Source of the DNA: a virus
Strand: one strand, 5' to 3'
Virus record (IMG/VR): IMGVR_UViG_3300037225_000060
Span: 1-43,893 of that record
Length of the DNA: 43,893 nt
The notes beneath the pieces were generated by a model. It worked only from the letters and a program-made list of their open reading frames with translations, was not told where the DNA came from and did not search any database. Of the stretch, positions 34,533-41,365 are shown one piece after another (position 1 is the stretch's first letter; every line of letters begins with the position of its first letter). The position numbers were made by a program, and so were the translations under genes.

Positions 34533-35198
34533 ATGGAAACAATTAAAAAACTGATTGATTGCCCTATGGGGGATGAACAAAAAATGGAGATTGGCAATAG
34601 AATTGCTACTCTCGAAATTGAAATTGAGGAAGTAGAGGCAAGAAAGAAATCTGCGGTTGCCTCTTTCAATGCTGATATTACAGAAAAACAGGCTACTTGC
34701 TTACAGTTATCAAAACAATTAAAACTTGGTATCAGTCAGGAAGAAATTGAATGTTTTTACGCATTGAACGAACCGAAAACAGGACAGAAACAACTTTACA
34801 GATTTGACAATTCTGAAAAGATCGGCGAACCTGAGAAAATGTCAGAATTTGACGGACAGGAAAAACTTGAATTCCCAAATGAACTTGAAAATAAAGTGTT
34901 TGATGCAATAAAAGAGCAGGGGGAAAGAATTATTGACGGGGGAAATAATTTTATAGAATTAAGCCACGCAGAACTTGAGGATTTATTAAGTGAAAATCTT
35001 GATTCAGAAGAAATTGGGAATCTTTTATCTGATGGATTAGAAAACGAATTTCCATCACCGTCAGAAAATCATTCCATCCTTATTGAACAATCCGACTACC
35101 CGAAACTAAGGGCTATACTTCGGGACACGCTTAATCCGGTGCTTGCTAATTCCGATAAAGAAGAAAATATTATCAATATACCAGAGGAGAAGGAATAA
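34533..35198 (+). CDS. Hypothetical coiled-coil early protein
   Basis: 221 residues: helical coiled coil (about 15-70), a conserved-looking module with Y-A-L-N-E-P-K-T-G-Q-K and D-N-S-E-K-I-G, then a very acidic C-terminal half (about 110-221). The middle module resembles a motif (E-P-x-x-G-x-K-x-x-x-R then T-G-E) found in phage proteins of unknown function. AAAGGA before the ATG. Acidic DNA mimicry is possible but unsupported. Confidence 0.6.
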   Translation: METIKKLIDCPMGDEQKMEIGNRIATLEIEIEEVEARKKSAVASFNADITEKQATCLQLSKQLKLGISQEEIECFYALNEPKTGQKQLYRFDNSEKIGEPEKMSEFDGQEKLEFPNELENKVFDAIKEQGERIIDGGNNFIELSHAELEDLLSENLDSEEIGNLLSDGLENEFPSPSENHSILIEQSDYPKLRAILRDTLNPVLANSDKEENIINIPEEKE

Positions 35199-35398
35199 TG
35201 AATATTTGTCAATCGGGACATTCCGAAATTGTTTATGACGGAAGGGAGTGTCCCTTATGTGAAGAAATCCAGACAAGGGTTGATATGGAAATGGAATTAA
35301 AGTCTGAAATAAAAAGCCTTGAAAGTGATTTAGAAAAATCTGAAAATTACATAATTGATCTTGATGAGGAAATCGCCAACTTAAAGGCGGGTCAATAA
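35198..35398 (+). CDS. Zinc-ribbon/coiled-coil small protein
   Basis: 66 residues. C-Q-S-G-H near the start and C-P-L-C at about 19-22 make a C-x3-H...C-x2-C zinc site, followed by a coiled coil to the end. Such proteins are common in phage early regions; role unknown. Overlaps neighbours at both ends. Confidence 0.65.
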   Translation: MNICQSGHSEIVYDGRECPLCEEIQTRVDMEMELKSEIKSLESDLEKSENYIIDLDEEIANLKAGQ

Positions 35399-35718
35399 TG
35401 CCCTCTAACCAAACCCTCAGGGCGGTAACTAACCGCTCAAATTTTGATCGGGGTAAAGATTTAGCACAGCGTACTTCGATTGAACAATGCAAATTTATTG
35501 CAGAGCATTTCTCAATCTTAAAGCAGATAGATACTAAAAGCAGACCTTCCGGATGGAAAACAAAGAAGTTCCGGGAGTGTTCTGATAAAATTAACAGAAG
35601 GGAACCGTTATCAGATATTGATATGTCTTTTCTTGATAGCATTTATGAGGCTGTTATTGGTAAGGTATTTAATGTGCCAAGCTATAAAAACGAGTTCTAT
35701 AAGGGGCATAAGCGGTGA
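35398..35718 (+). CDS. Hypothetical early protein
   Basis: 106 residues, basic N-terminus (N-R-S-N-F-D-R-G-K), predicted mostly helical; ends Y-K-G-H-K-R. No family recognised. Its stop overlaps the GTG start of the next gene. Confidence 0.6.
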   Translation: MPSNQTLRAVTNRSNFDRGKDLAQRTSIEQCKFIAEHFSILKQIDTKSRPSGWKTKKFRECSDKINRREPLSDIDMSFLDSIYEAVIGKVFNVPSYKNEFYKGHKR

Positions 35719-36116
35719 AGGACCTTCTCATATCCATACTCCTAACTAAATCCAATATCGAGCATCCGCTTCTTTCTAAGGATTTATTTGATATGGTTAA
35801 GCCAAATGTTTCTTTAAGGTCATTTCAGCGTATGATACCCGAGATAATCAACACCTATAATCAGGAAGTCTATTCTAAGGTCATTAGAGGGCTTACAGGC
35901 AAAGATTCGGCTGTATTGATATTGTCAGACAAAAGCAGGGGATTTTATGCAGCAGGGACAAAGGAAAGCAGAAAGGAAGGGGCTATAAGTTATTTCCTAA
36001 CTGTAAAAGCTGAATTAGAGAAATCAAGATTTATCAATAAGTGCATCATTGAAATTGATAATTACCGATTTCAGCAAGATTTCGATTTCTTAAAAGAACC
36101 AGGAGAATTGTTTTGA
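35715..36116 (+). CDS. Winged-helix-like early protein
   Basis: 133 residues from a GTG start overlapping the previous stop (GTGA). S-L-R-S-F-Q-R-M-I-P-E-I is the recognition-helix-like part, then L-S-D-K-S-R-G-F-Y-A-A and a helix, the same order as phage winged-helix proteins whose wing ends in G-Y-Y-L-P. Probable DNA-binding protein; partner or site unknown. Confidence 0.5.
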   Translation: MKDLLISILLTKSNIEHPLLSKDLFDMVKPNVSLRSFQRMIPEIINTYNQEVYSKVIRGLTGKDSAVLILSDKSRGFYAAGTKESRKEGAISYFLTVKAELEKSRFINKCIIEIDNYRFQQDFDFLKEPGELF

Positions 36117-37006
36117 AAACACGCAAGGAATTTAGAGCGGAGACAGTAAAGGCACGAACGGAAAATAAAGATCGCTCACAAGTCAACTGCAAATTATTTA
36201 ATGACCATTTTCAGAATTTCAAGGTTTATAATATTCCGAAAGCTCAGCTGATAATAGCAGACATACCCTATAACGTGGGGATAAATGCCTATGGTTCTAA
36301 TCCGAGTTGGTATGTTGACGGTGATAATAAGAACGGAGAAAGCGAACTTGCAGGAAAGGAATTTTTTGATACTGATAAAGATTTTAGAATTACAGAGTTC
36401 TTACATTTTTGCTCTACTATGCTGAGAAAGGAGCCAAAGGAGAGGGGTAAGGCTCCCTGTATGATAGTCTTTTGTGAATTTGAGGCACAGTTTGAACTTA
36501 TAGAAAAAGCTAAGGAATATGGGCTAAACAAATATATCAATTTAGTTTTCCGCAAAAACTTTTCGGCACAGGTATTAAAAGCCAATATGAGAATAGTTGG
36601 TAATTGTGAATATGCTATTATTTTGTTTCGGGATAAGTTACCAAAATTTAATAATAATGGTAAAATGGTTTTTAATTGTCTGGATTGGGAAAAGGATTCA
36701 GACACACCGAAAATTCACCCTACACAAAAGCCCATAAAGTTATTAGAAAAACTTATAAAAATATTTACAGACGAAGGGGAAGTTGTTATTGATCCTGTTG
36801 CTGGAAGCGGGACATCACTAATCGCAGCTCTGAATTGCAACAGAAACGCTTACGGATTTGAAATTAAAAAGAATTATTACAAAGAAGCCAATCAATTTTT
36901 ACAAGATAAATTATTAGAAAAAGAAGAAATTAAAAAGTTTGGATGGAATAAAACAGCGGCAAGTAAAATTCATCCAATATTAGACTTTAAGGAATTAGCA
37001 ATATGA
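36113..37006 (+). CDS. DNA methyltransferase, beta class (N6_N4_Mtase)
   Basis: 297 residues from a TTG start (TTGA overlap with the previous stop; AGGAG eight bases upstream; no ATG in frame nearby). Motif IV is D-I-P-Y-N-V-G (Asp50) instead of D-P-P-Y; H-P-T-Q-K-P at about 202-207; motif I D-P-V-A-G-S-G-T-S at 227-235. Order IV then I is the beta class of adenine-N6/cytosine-N4 enzymes. No restriction enzyme is beside it, so it is an orphan, likely protecting phage DNA from host restriction. Target sequence cannot be read from the gene. Confidence 0.85.
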   Translation: MKTRKEFRAETVKARTENKDRSQVNCKLFNDHFQNFKVYNIPKAQLIIADIPYNVGINAYGSNPSWYVDGDNKNGESELAGKEFFDTDKDFRITEFLHFCSTMLRKEPKERGKAPCMIVFCEFEAQFELIEKAKEYGLNKYINLVFRKNFSAQVLKANMRIVGNCEYAIILFRDKLPKFNNNGKMVFNCLDWEKDSDTPKIHPTQKPIKLLEKLIKIFTDEGEVVIDPVAGSGTSLIAALNCNRNAYGFEIKKNYYKEANQFLQDKLLEKEEIKKFGWNKTAASKIHPILDFKELAI

Positions 37007-37031
37007 AATTTAATATCGGGACGGAAATTAT

Positions 37032-37469
37032 ATGAAAACTAAAAAATTAAGATTCGGAGATTTAATAGAGAATGGTTATGCGAGCAAAAATAATCCCCAT
37101 AGAACTGGAATATTTGTCAAATATTATTACAGACATGGCAAAGTCAATCCAGGCAAAACGAATGTTTTGACAAATGGTAGTGGCGATTTTTGGGAAATGT
37201 CTGCATGCGAAGAACAGCAGATCAAATTAGGTAACATTACAATGCTCAAGCCCAATGAGAACCTCTATGTAATATCGCTTTTTGACAAAACAGTTAAAGC
37301 CGCCGTTAGACTGATAGATCATCTTACCAAACACTTGGAAAATGTCCCTGACGAATTTTGGGCACCTTATGAATGTGAATACACCTCGCTTGTTTGGGAA
37401 TTAACAAGGAAAGATCGTGAGGACAAACATCATGCCCAAATACCCCAAATTATATCGGAAGAGTTTTAA
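37032..37469 (+). CDS. Conserved hypothetical phage protein
   Basis: 145 residues. N-terminal pattern F-G-D-L-I-E-N-G-Y-A-S-K-N-N-P-H-R-T-G-I-F-V is shared with small phage proteins of unknown function; it continues with a beta-rich N-T-N-G-S-G-D-F-W motif and a helical C-terminal half. The short frame between 37003 and 37035 (ten residues) is not counted as a gene. Confidence 0.6.
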   Translation: MKTKKLRFGDLIENGYASKNNPHRTGIFVKYYYRHGKVNPGKTNVLTNGSGDFWEMSACEEQQIKLGNITMLKPNENLYVISLFDKTVKAAVRLIDHLTKHLENVPDEFWAPYECEYTSLVWELTRKDREDKHHAQIPQIISEEF

Positions 37470-37470
37470 T

Positions 37471-37545
37471 ATGGCTTCACTTGTTGACTTTAATCAAAAG
37501 GACTACTACATTGCTTATGCGACAATTGAGTATTATGGAAAATAA
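37471..37545 (+). CDS. 24-residue frame, possible gene remnant
   Basis: Starts two bases after the previous stop; reads M-A-S-L-V-D-F-N-Q-K-D-Y-Y and ends 22 bases before the hairpin at 37567. It may be a tiny gene or the start of a gene interrupted when the homing endonuclease arrived. Weak evidence. Confidence 0.3.
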   Translation: MASLVDFNQKDYYIAYATIEYYGK

Positions 37546-37566
37546 TTATAACATAGTAAATAAAAT

Positions 37567-37633
37567 ATCCCCTGGAGTGTTGTGTTCTCCTTACCGAGAC
37601 CATAACTCAGTTGTCGCCAACTACTCCGGGGAT
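37567..37633 (+). promoter_or_regulatory. Hairpin before homing endonuclease gene
   Basis: Outer stem ATCCCC-T-GGAGT (37567-37578, one bulged T) with ACTCCGGGGAT (37623-37633), and an inner 5-bp hairpin AGTTG-TCGC-CAACT (37609-37622) stacked against it. TTTT follows. It could terminate transcripts from upstream, or block the endonuclease ribosome site as hairpins do for some T4 homing endonucleases. Confidence 0.65.
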
Positions 37634-37655
37634 TTTCTATTTTATGGAGCCTACC

Positions 37656-38270
37656 ATGCCTAAATACACACCCGCCATATATAAAATTTATTTTAAACAA
37701 AAGCCAGAAATCCTTTACATAGGCAGTGCCGTTGATTTTAATCTTAGAATGATTAGGCATAAACACCACCTTAAAAAAGGTATTCATAGAAACTTACACC
37801 TTCAGAGATCATATAATAAATATGGAAAAGAAAATATGGTTTTTGAAATTTTAGAAAAATTAAATAGTCCTGAGTTTTTGATTCAAAGAGAACAGTTTTT
37901 TATTGATTCATTAAACCCCCAAATCAATATTCTTAAAATTGCTTGTAGTCCACTCGGATATAAACATTCAGAAGAAACGAAGAAATATATAAGCAAGGTT
38001 AATACTGGAAGGAAGATGACACCTGAGCAAATTATAAAAGGTGTAATTGCTCGTAAAGGACAAAGGACTTCACTTGGTTGTAAAAGAACTGAAACCATGA
38101 GGAAACATTTAAGCGACTTAAAGAAAAAACCCATCATTAACATTAAGACAGGACAAATAGTAGACTCTCTTAATTGGGTTTCTGAAATTACTGGAATAAA
38201 ATATCAGACTCTTTACGCTAAATTATCTGGTACTCATAGAAACGATACAAACTGGAGATTTTATGCGTGA
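37656..38270 (+). CDS. GIY-YIG homing endonuclease
   Basis: 204 residues from the ATG at 37656, with GGAG six bases before; ATG 37644 is an alternative. GIY-YIG core: A-I-Y-K-I-Y and L-Y-I-G-S-A (about 5-25), Arg in F-N-L-R-M-I-R-H, then Asn/Glu positions. C-terminal NUMOD-type repeats: G-Y-K-H-S-E-E-T-K-K and L-G-C-K-R-T-E-T, then a DNA-binding segment ending D-T-N-W-R-F. Freestanding, not in an intron: flanking genes are intact. It overlaps the replication initiator start by eight bases. A selfish insertion in the early operon. Confidence 0.85.
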   Translation: MPKYTPAIYKIYFKQKPEILYIGSAVDFNLRMIRHKHHLKKGIHRNLHLQRSYNKYGKENMVFEILEKLNSPEFLIQREQFFIDSLNPQINILKIACSPLGYKHSEETKKYISKVNTGRKMTPEQIIKGVIARKGQRTSLGCKRTETMRKHLSDLKKKPIINIKTGQIVDSLNWVSEITGIKYQTLYAKLSGTHRNDTNWRFYA

Positions 38271-38955
38271 TCCTGCATTTTTGTTTTACTTTGTAGACTT
38301 TGCTTACGGTACAAGAAAAATGACCTTTGAAGAAAAAGGGTGTTATATCGAATTGATATGTGAGCAAGCGGATTCAGGACATTTGACCATTGAAGACATT
38401 AAGCGAACACTCAAAAATAGTTTCCCTATATGGGAGTCCATAAGGTGTAAGTATGATATGGATAATGATGGGAAATTCTATAATAAAATTCTTGATGAGC
38501 ATATAGAAAAAAGAAGAAAATATACAGAAAGTAGGAAAAACAACCTTAATTCTCCCCATAAGGACGCTCATATCAATTCCGATATGGAAAATAAAGATAT
38601 AAATACAAATAGAATTGAGATTGTAATTAACTCTTGGAATGCCTTTGCTGAAATGAAAAACTTACCCAAGTTTACCAAACTTACCGATAAACGGGAGTCT
38701 CATTTGACAAAAAGGATAAATGAAAAGGAATTTAACTTTGACAACATTTTAGAACATATAGAAAAAAGCGATTTTCTTCTCGGATTAAAAACAGAGTGGA
38801 AGGTTGATTTGGATTTTATAATAAAGAATAGTGATAATTATCTGAAAATATTGGAAGGAAAATATAATAATGGAACAAATAAAATCGGTAACGGAGCAAG
38901 CCCTATCGACCTTGCAACTATCACAGCAAACAGATTCAAAAGACAACAGAAATGA
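38263..38955 (+). CDS. Replication initiator-like protein
   Basis: 230 residues. N-terminal DUF1376-like domain: F-Y-F-V-D-F-A-Y-G-T-R-K-M-T-F-E-E-K-G-C-Y. C-terminal domain with W-N-A-F-A-E-M-K-N-L-P, L-T-D-K-R, S-D-F-L-L-G, W-K-V-D-L-D-F and Y-L-K-I-L-E-G-K-Y, the ending shared by phage replication proteins of the lambda O/DnaD type. It likely binds the phage origin. The homing endonuclease stop overlaps its start; GGAG lies eight bases upstream. Confidence 0.75.
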   Translation: MRDPAFLFYFVDFAYGTRKMTFEEKGCYIELICEQADSGHLTIEDIKRTLKNSFPIWESIRCKYDMDNDGKFYNKILDEHIEKRRKYTESRKNNLNSPHKDAHINSDMENKDINTNRIEIVINSWNAFAEMKNLPKFTKLTDKRESHLTKRINEKEFNFDNILEHIEKSDFLLGLKTEWKVDLDFIIKNSDNYLKILEGKYNNGTNKIGNGASPIDLATITANRFKRQQK

Positions 38956-39355
38956 AATAAGTATTTATAAACAGGGGAAAGTGACCCCCGAATCTTTCGC
39001 CGATGGTGTAGTCCTGATCAAAAAAGCATTCCCGGAACTCCCCCAAGGTTGGTACGAGGTTTTAGATACAATGCTGGATGAGGAAAAGTTTAGCGATATA
39101 AAATTTAAGCATGCCATAAATAATTTAATTAAAACTTGTCCTTATCCGAAACCGGCTATTGCAAACATAATCGGATTTGATAAAAAAGCTAAAATTTATC
39201 ATTATCAGGAACTAATGAAGCTGCATAGCGAAAGCTATTATCCAGGAGCGAAGGAAGATCCAGTTGACAAATATTATTATCGAATTAGATTAAATGGAGG
39301 ATTCAGATTCATAAAAAAAGAAGACTTTATCGAAGGAGTTTTTGATAAAATATGA
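38870..39355 (+). CDS. Putative helicase loader/replication accessory
   Basis: 161 residues. Its start lies 86 bases inside the initiator gene, supported by GGAAGGA nine bases upstream. Contains F-P-E-L-P-Q-G-W-Y-E-V-L and T-C-P-Y-P-K-P-A-I-A-N-I-I-G-F-D-K-K, a layout I associate with proteins directly after phage initiators in Bacteroidota phages. Probably loads the host replicative helicase; there is no Walker motif, so it is not a DnaC-type ATPase. Confidence 0.5.
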   Translation: MEQIKSVTEQALSTLQLSQQTDSKDNRNEISIYKQGKVTPESFADGVVLIKKAFPELPQGWYEVLDTMLDEEKFSDIKFKHAINNLIKTCPYPKPAIANIIGFDKKAKIYHYQELMKLHSESYYPGAKEDPVDKYYYRIRLNGGFRFIKKEDFIEGVFDKI

Positions 39356-39567
39356 GTGACAAGTTTTGGGAAACCCCGGAATGGATTAGAACAAAAACGC
39401 TTGGTATGAAAACCGATAAACTATTAACTAAAATTGAATACTTAAAATATGTTGGAGCCAAAAACTTTACTGAAGAAGGATATAAAAAATATTTGGAGAT
39501 TATGCAGCAGCCGGAAGAAAGAGAACCTGAATTTATTTATAAGAATTATTATGAAACAGAAGATTGA
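39352..39567 (+). CDS. Hypothetical early protein
   Basis: 71 residues, start overlaps the previous stop. Charged, with W-E-T-P-E-W-I-R-T-K-T-L-G near the start and a Glu/Tyr-rich end. No family recognised. Confidence 0.55.
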   Translation: MSDKFWETPEWIRTKTLGMKTDKLLTKIEYLKYVGAKNFTEEGYKKYLEIMQQPEEREPEFIYKNYYETED

Positions 39568-39607
39568 AAGCTTATTAAATGAGCCACCTAAAAATATTAC
39601 AAATTAA
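39551..39607 (+). CDS. 18-residue frame, doubtful
   Basis: Starts inside the end of the previous gene and stops just before the AAAGGAGGTGA ribosome site of the next. It may only couple translation. Listed so the gap 39568-39619 is accounted for. Confidence 0.2.
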   Translation: MKQKIESLLNEPPKNITN

Positions 39608-39619
39608 AAGGAGGTGAGG

Positions 39620-39826
39620 ATGAAATGTTGTGGTAATTGCAAGTTTTTTATCCCGACAGGACAATCGACAGCTTTTAAGATAGTTATTCAAGTCGGGCAA
39701 TGTGATTATAAAATGAAATATCCTGATGCTGCCGCATTTAAGCATGAAATTCTTATGAAAGAGATGATGGATTGTTGGGGGTTAAATTGTAGATGTTACT
39801 ATAAATCAAAACTAACTAACGGATAG
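39620..39826 (+). CDS. Cys-rich zinc-type small protein
   Basis: 68 residues. The ATG at 39620 is chosen over a GTG at 39614 because AAAGGAGG ends five bases before it, the best ribosome site in the early region. Six Cys residues (C-C-G-N-C near the start, C-D-Y in the middle, C-W-G-L-N-C-R-C near the end) suggest metal binding. The last five codons (K-L-T-N-G) lie inside the 25-base repeat. Confidence 0.6.
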   Translation: MKCCGNCKFFIPTGQSTAFKIVIQVGQCDYKMKYPDAAAFKHEILMKEMMDCWGLNCRCYYKSKLTNG

Positions 39827-39833
39827 AGAAATA
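39809..39833 (+). repeat. 25-base inverted repeat, copy 2
   Basis: Exact inverse of 29333-29357. It covers the end of the Cys-rich gene, its stop codon, the short gap and the first base of the start codon at 39833. Confidence 0.9.
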
Positions 39834-40039
39834 TGCTCAACAAACAATCTGGCAATATGTACGATTTTGTTACTCATACTTGGAATGTAATTAAGGGCAA
39901 ATGCTCTCACGAATGTTCATACTGCTATATGAAACACTTTGCACAAAAGCCTATTCGATTTGATGAAAAGGAATTTAATAATAAAATGCAGGGGATTACT
40001 GACGGAACAATTCAACTCAAAATTTACAAGGACAAGAAA
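39833..40039 (+). pseudogene. Truncated gp37/gp68-type radical-SAM gene
   Basis: Only the N-terminal segment with the C-x3-C-x2-C cluster motif remains. The catalytic barrel that follows in the family is missing, so no radical-SAM activity is expected. After the family-like R-F-D-E-K-E-F stretch about 20 residues of unrelated sequence lead into the coiled-coil gene. Confidence 0.65.
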
Positions 40040-40477
40040 ATGAAACTCCTCAACCGTATTCTTAACTTCTTTTATGATCCGCAACCCCTGATAAAACAAC
40101 TTGGCTCTATTAACGAAAGCCTTATAAGGGAAAATAATAGGCTTGCTAAATTAAATGCTGAACAGGCACATACAGTTACCGACCTAAGACAGCGACACGC
40201 TGAATTAGTCAAGGAAAATAAGGAAATGAACGGACTACTTTCCAAAATGGCTATTGATAATGACGATTATTCCCTTGCAAATAAAGAATTGAAAGAATCC
40301 CACACCCTCGACATGGAAACACTAAGGGGGATGAACGAAACTATCTGTAATTTGCAGGACTCTAAGACATATTTAGAGGGAGAGAATGAAAACCAAGATA
40401 AATTTATTAAACGAATCAAAAGTATAAACAAGGAACTCCGCATTGAAGTTAAGAAATATAAAAAGGTGAAAAAATGA
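39833..40477 (+). CDS. Fused radical-SAM fragment plus coiled-coil protein
   Basis: 214 residues in one frame, joining two unrelated parts. Residues 1-50 match the start of phage gp37/gp68 (DUF5131-type) radical-SAM proteins: G-N-M-Y-D-F-V-T-H-T-W-N, then the C-S-H-E-C-S-Y-C iron-sulphur motif and R-F-D-E-K-E-F. The family is normally far longer; here it stops after about 50 residues. From M70 (ATG at 40040, with AAGGA in front) the rest is a K-L-L-N-R-I-L-N-F-F start and a long coiled coil. The coiled-coil part probably has its own start, so both forms may be made. Confidence 0.6.
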   Translation: MLNKQSGNMYDFVTHTWNVIKGKCSHECSYCYMKHFAQKPIRFDEKEFNNKMQGITDGTIQLKIYKDKKMKLLNRILNFFYDPQPLIKQLGSINESLIRENNRLAKLNAEQAHTVTDLRQRHAELVKENKEMNGLLSKMAIDNDDYSLANKELKESHTLDMETLRGMNETICNLQDSKTYLEGENENQDKFIKRIKSINKELRIEVKKYKKVKK

Positions 40478-40599
40478 AACTTATAACTAATTGGAATATT
40501 GTAAAGGTAGAATTATTCGGCTATGAATATAATATCTTCAATGTCATGGTTCAGATAAATTTGTCTCAAGGAATCCTTATGGGATTTGTCCTTAACTAA
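40474..40599 (+). CDS. 41-residue hypothetical protein
   Basis: ATGA overlap with the preceding stop and TAATG overlap with the next start; AAAAAGGTG before it. Mixed hydrophobic composition (V-E-L-F-G-Y-E-Y-N-I-F-N). No family recognised. Confidence 0.5.
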   Translation: MKLITNWNIVKVELFGYEYNIFNVMVQINLSQGILMGFVLN

Positions 40600-40799
40600 T
40601 GAAATCAACACCTGAGACTTACAGAGAAATTTACCGGAAATACAGAGAATATAAATCGGGTAAAAGATTAAGTTTTAAGATTTCCGGCACTAAACACTCT
40701 GAAATATTAGAAAAACTTGCAGATGAATATAACCGAAGTGTTGGCACTATTCACTATATTTGTTTTGATAAACGAGCTAAAATAAGGATGGGACAATGA
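40599..40799 (+). CDS. Helix-turn-helix protein, candidate late activator
   Basis: 66 residues, basic. Residues about 34-56 form a helix-turn-helix (I-L-E-K-L-A-D-E-Y-N-R-S-V-G-T-I-H-Y-I) of the type in sigma region 4 and small activators. It is the second-last gene of the early operon, 170 bases before late promoter copy 4 and the terminase genes. A small HTH protein there often switches on late transcription; that role is inference. Confidence 0.55.
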   Translation: MKSTPETYREIYRKYREYKSGKRLSFKISGTKHSEILEKLADEYNRSVGTIHYICFDKRAKIRMGQ

Positions 40800-40969
40800 A
40801 AAAGGAGTTGTGGGCTTTTGTGATTAGTTCATTTATAGGGTTTATAATCACCGTAATAATATTCGGGCAAGGACTTCATTATGCAGAATCATATTCAGAC
40901 TTCATTATGGGTGGCATTCTATTTCGATTTATCTTTTTGCGTGATTATATAAAGAAAAAACCCCATTAG
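40796..40969 (+). CDS. Small membrane protein, end of early operon
   Basis: 57 residues, ATGA overlap with the HTH gene. One clear span (about 7-25) and a weaker one (about 35-48), basic end (K-K-K-P-H). No family recognised; last gene before late promoter copy 4. Confidence 0.55.
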   Translation: MKKELWAFVISSFIGFIITVIIFGQGLHYAESYSDFIMGGILFRFIFLRDYIKKKPH

Positions 40970-40972
40970 CAT

Positions 40973-41010
40973 TTTCGACTTTATTCTTATTTCCTATTAC
41001 TTTATTTTTG
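40973..41010 (+). promoter_or_regulatory. Late promoter, copy 4
   Basis: TTTCGACTTTA at 40973-40983, 19 bases, TATTTTTG at 41003-41010, the best match to TAnnTTTG. It begins three bases after the last early stop and precedes the small terminase gene by about 45 bases. It would drive terminase, portal and the genes across the circle junction. Confidence 0.85.
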
Positions 41011-41053
41011 TGGGTAGGTAAGAAAGGTAGAAAACGATTGAAATACGATTCTA

Positions 41054-41365
41054 ATGAATACTAATCCAAAAAGCAAATTCTCTAAAGAAAACCAACCACC
41101 TAATGAGAATAAAAGAAAAAAGAAAAGAAAAACCATTGTCAAAGAACAATTAGGGTTAAAAAACATTGACGATTTGAAAGATGATGTTTTAATGATATGG
41201 AAAGAACTTGTTAGAAAAGGGACAAAAGAAGAAAAGAAATATGCTGCAAAAGAAATTAGTAAGTATCTATTTGCACAAAAGAAAGAAATTACTGGAGATA
41301 TGTCATTTAAGTTTGAAGACTGGCTAAAGGGACAGGAAAAAGAAGTTGACAAATACGGTGTTTAA
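41054..41365 (+). CDS. Small terminase subunit-like protein
   Basis: 103 residues, directly before the large terminase and overlapping it by 20 bases. Begins with K-F-S-K-E-N-Q-P-P-N-E-N-K-R-K-K-K-R-K, the basic start of DUF5681/small-terminase-type proteins, followed by helical segments I-D-D-L-K-D-D-V-L-M-I-W. Would recognise phage DNA and feed it to the large subunit. Confidence 0.65.
   Translation: MNTNPKSKFSKENQPPNENKRKKKRKTIVKEQLGLKNIDDLKDDVLMIWKELVRKGTKEEKKYAAKEISKYLFAQKKEITGDMSFKFEDWLKGQEKEVDKYGV

Noticed and set aside
35106-35642. 178-residue minus-strand frame
   Set aside because: Antisense to three coupled plus-strand genes, with no ribosome site or recognisable motif.
37481-37663. 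60-residue plus-strand frame
   Set aside because: Runs through the hairpin and into the endonuclease start in another frame, with no ribosome site.
37542-38270. Group I intron carrying the GIY-YIG gene
   Set aside because: Neighbouring genes are complete and do not join into one protein. No intron core elements recognised.
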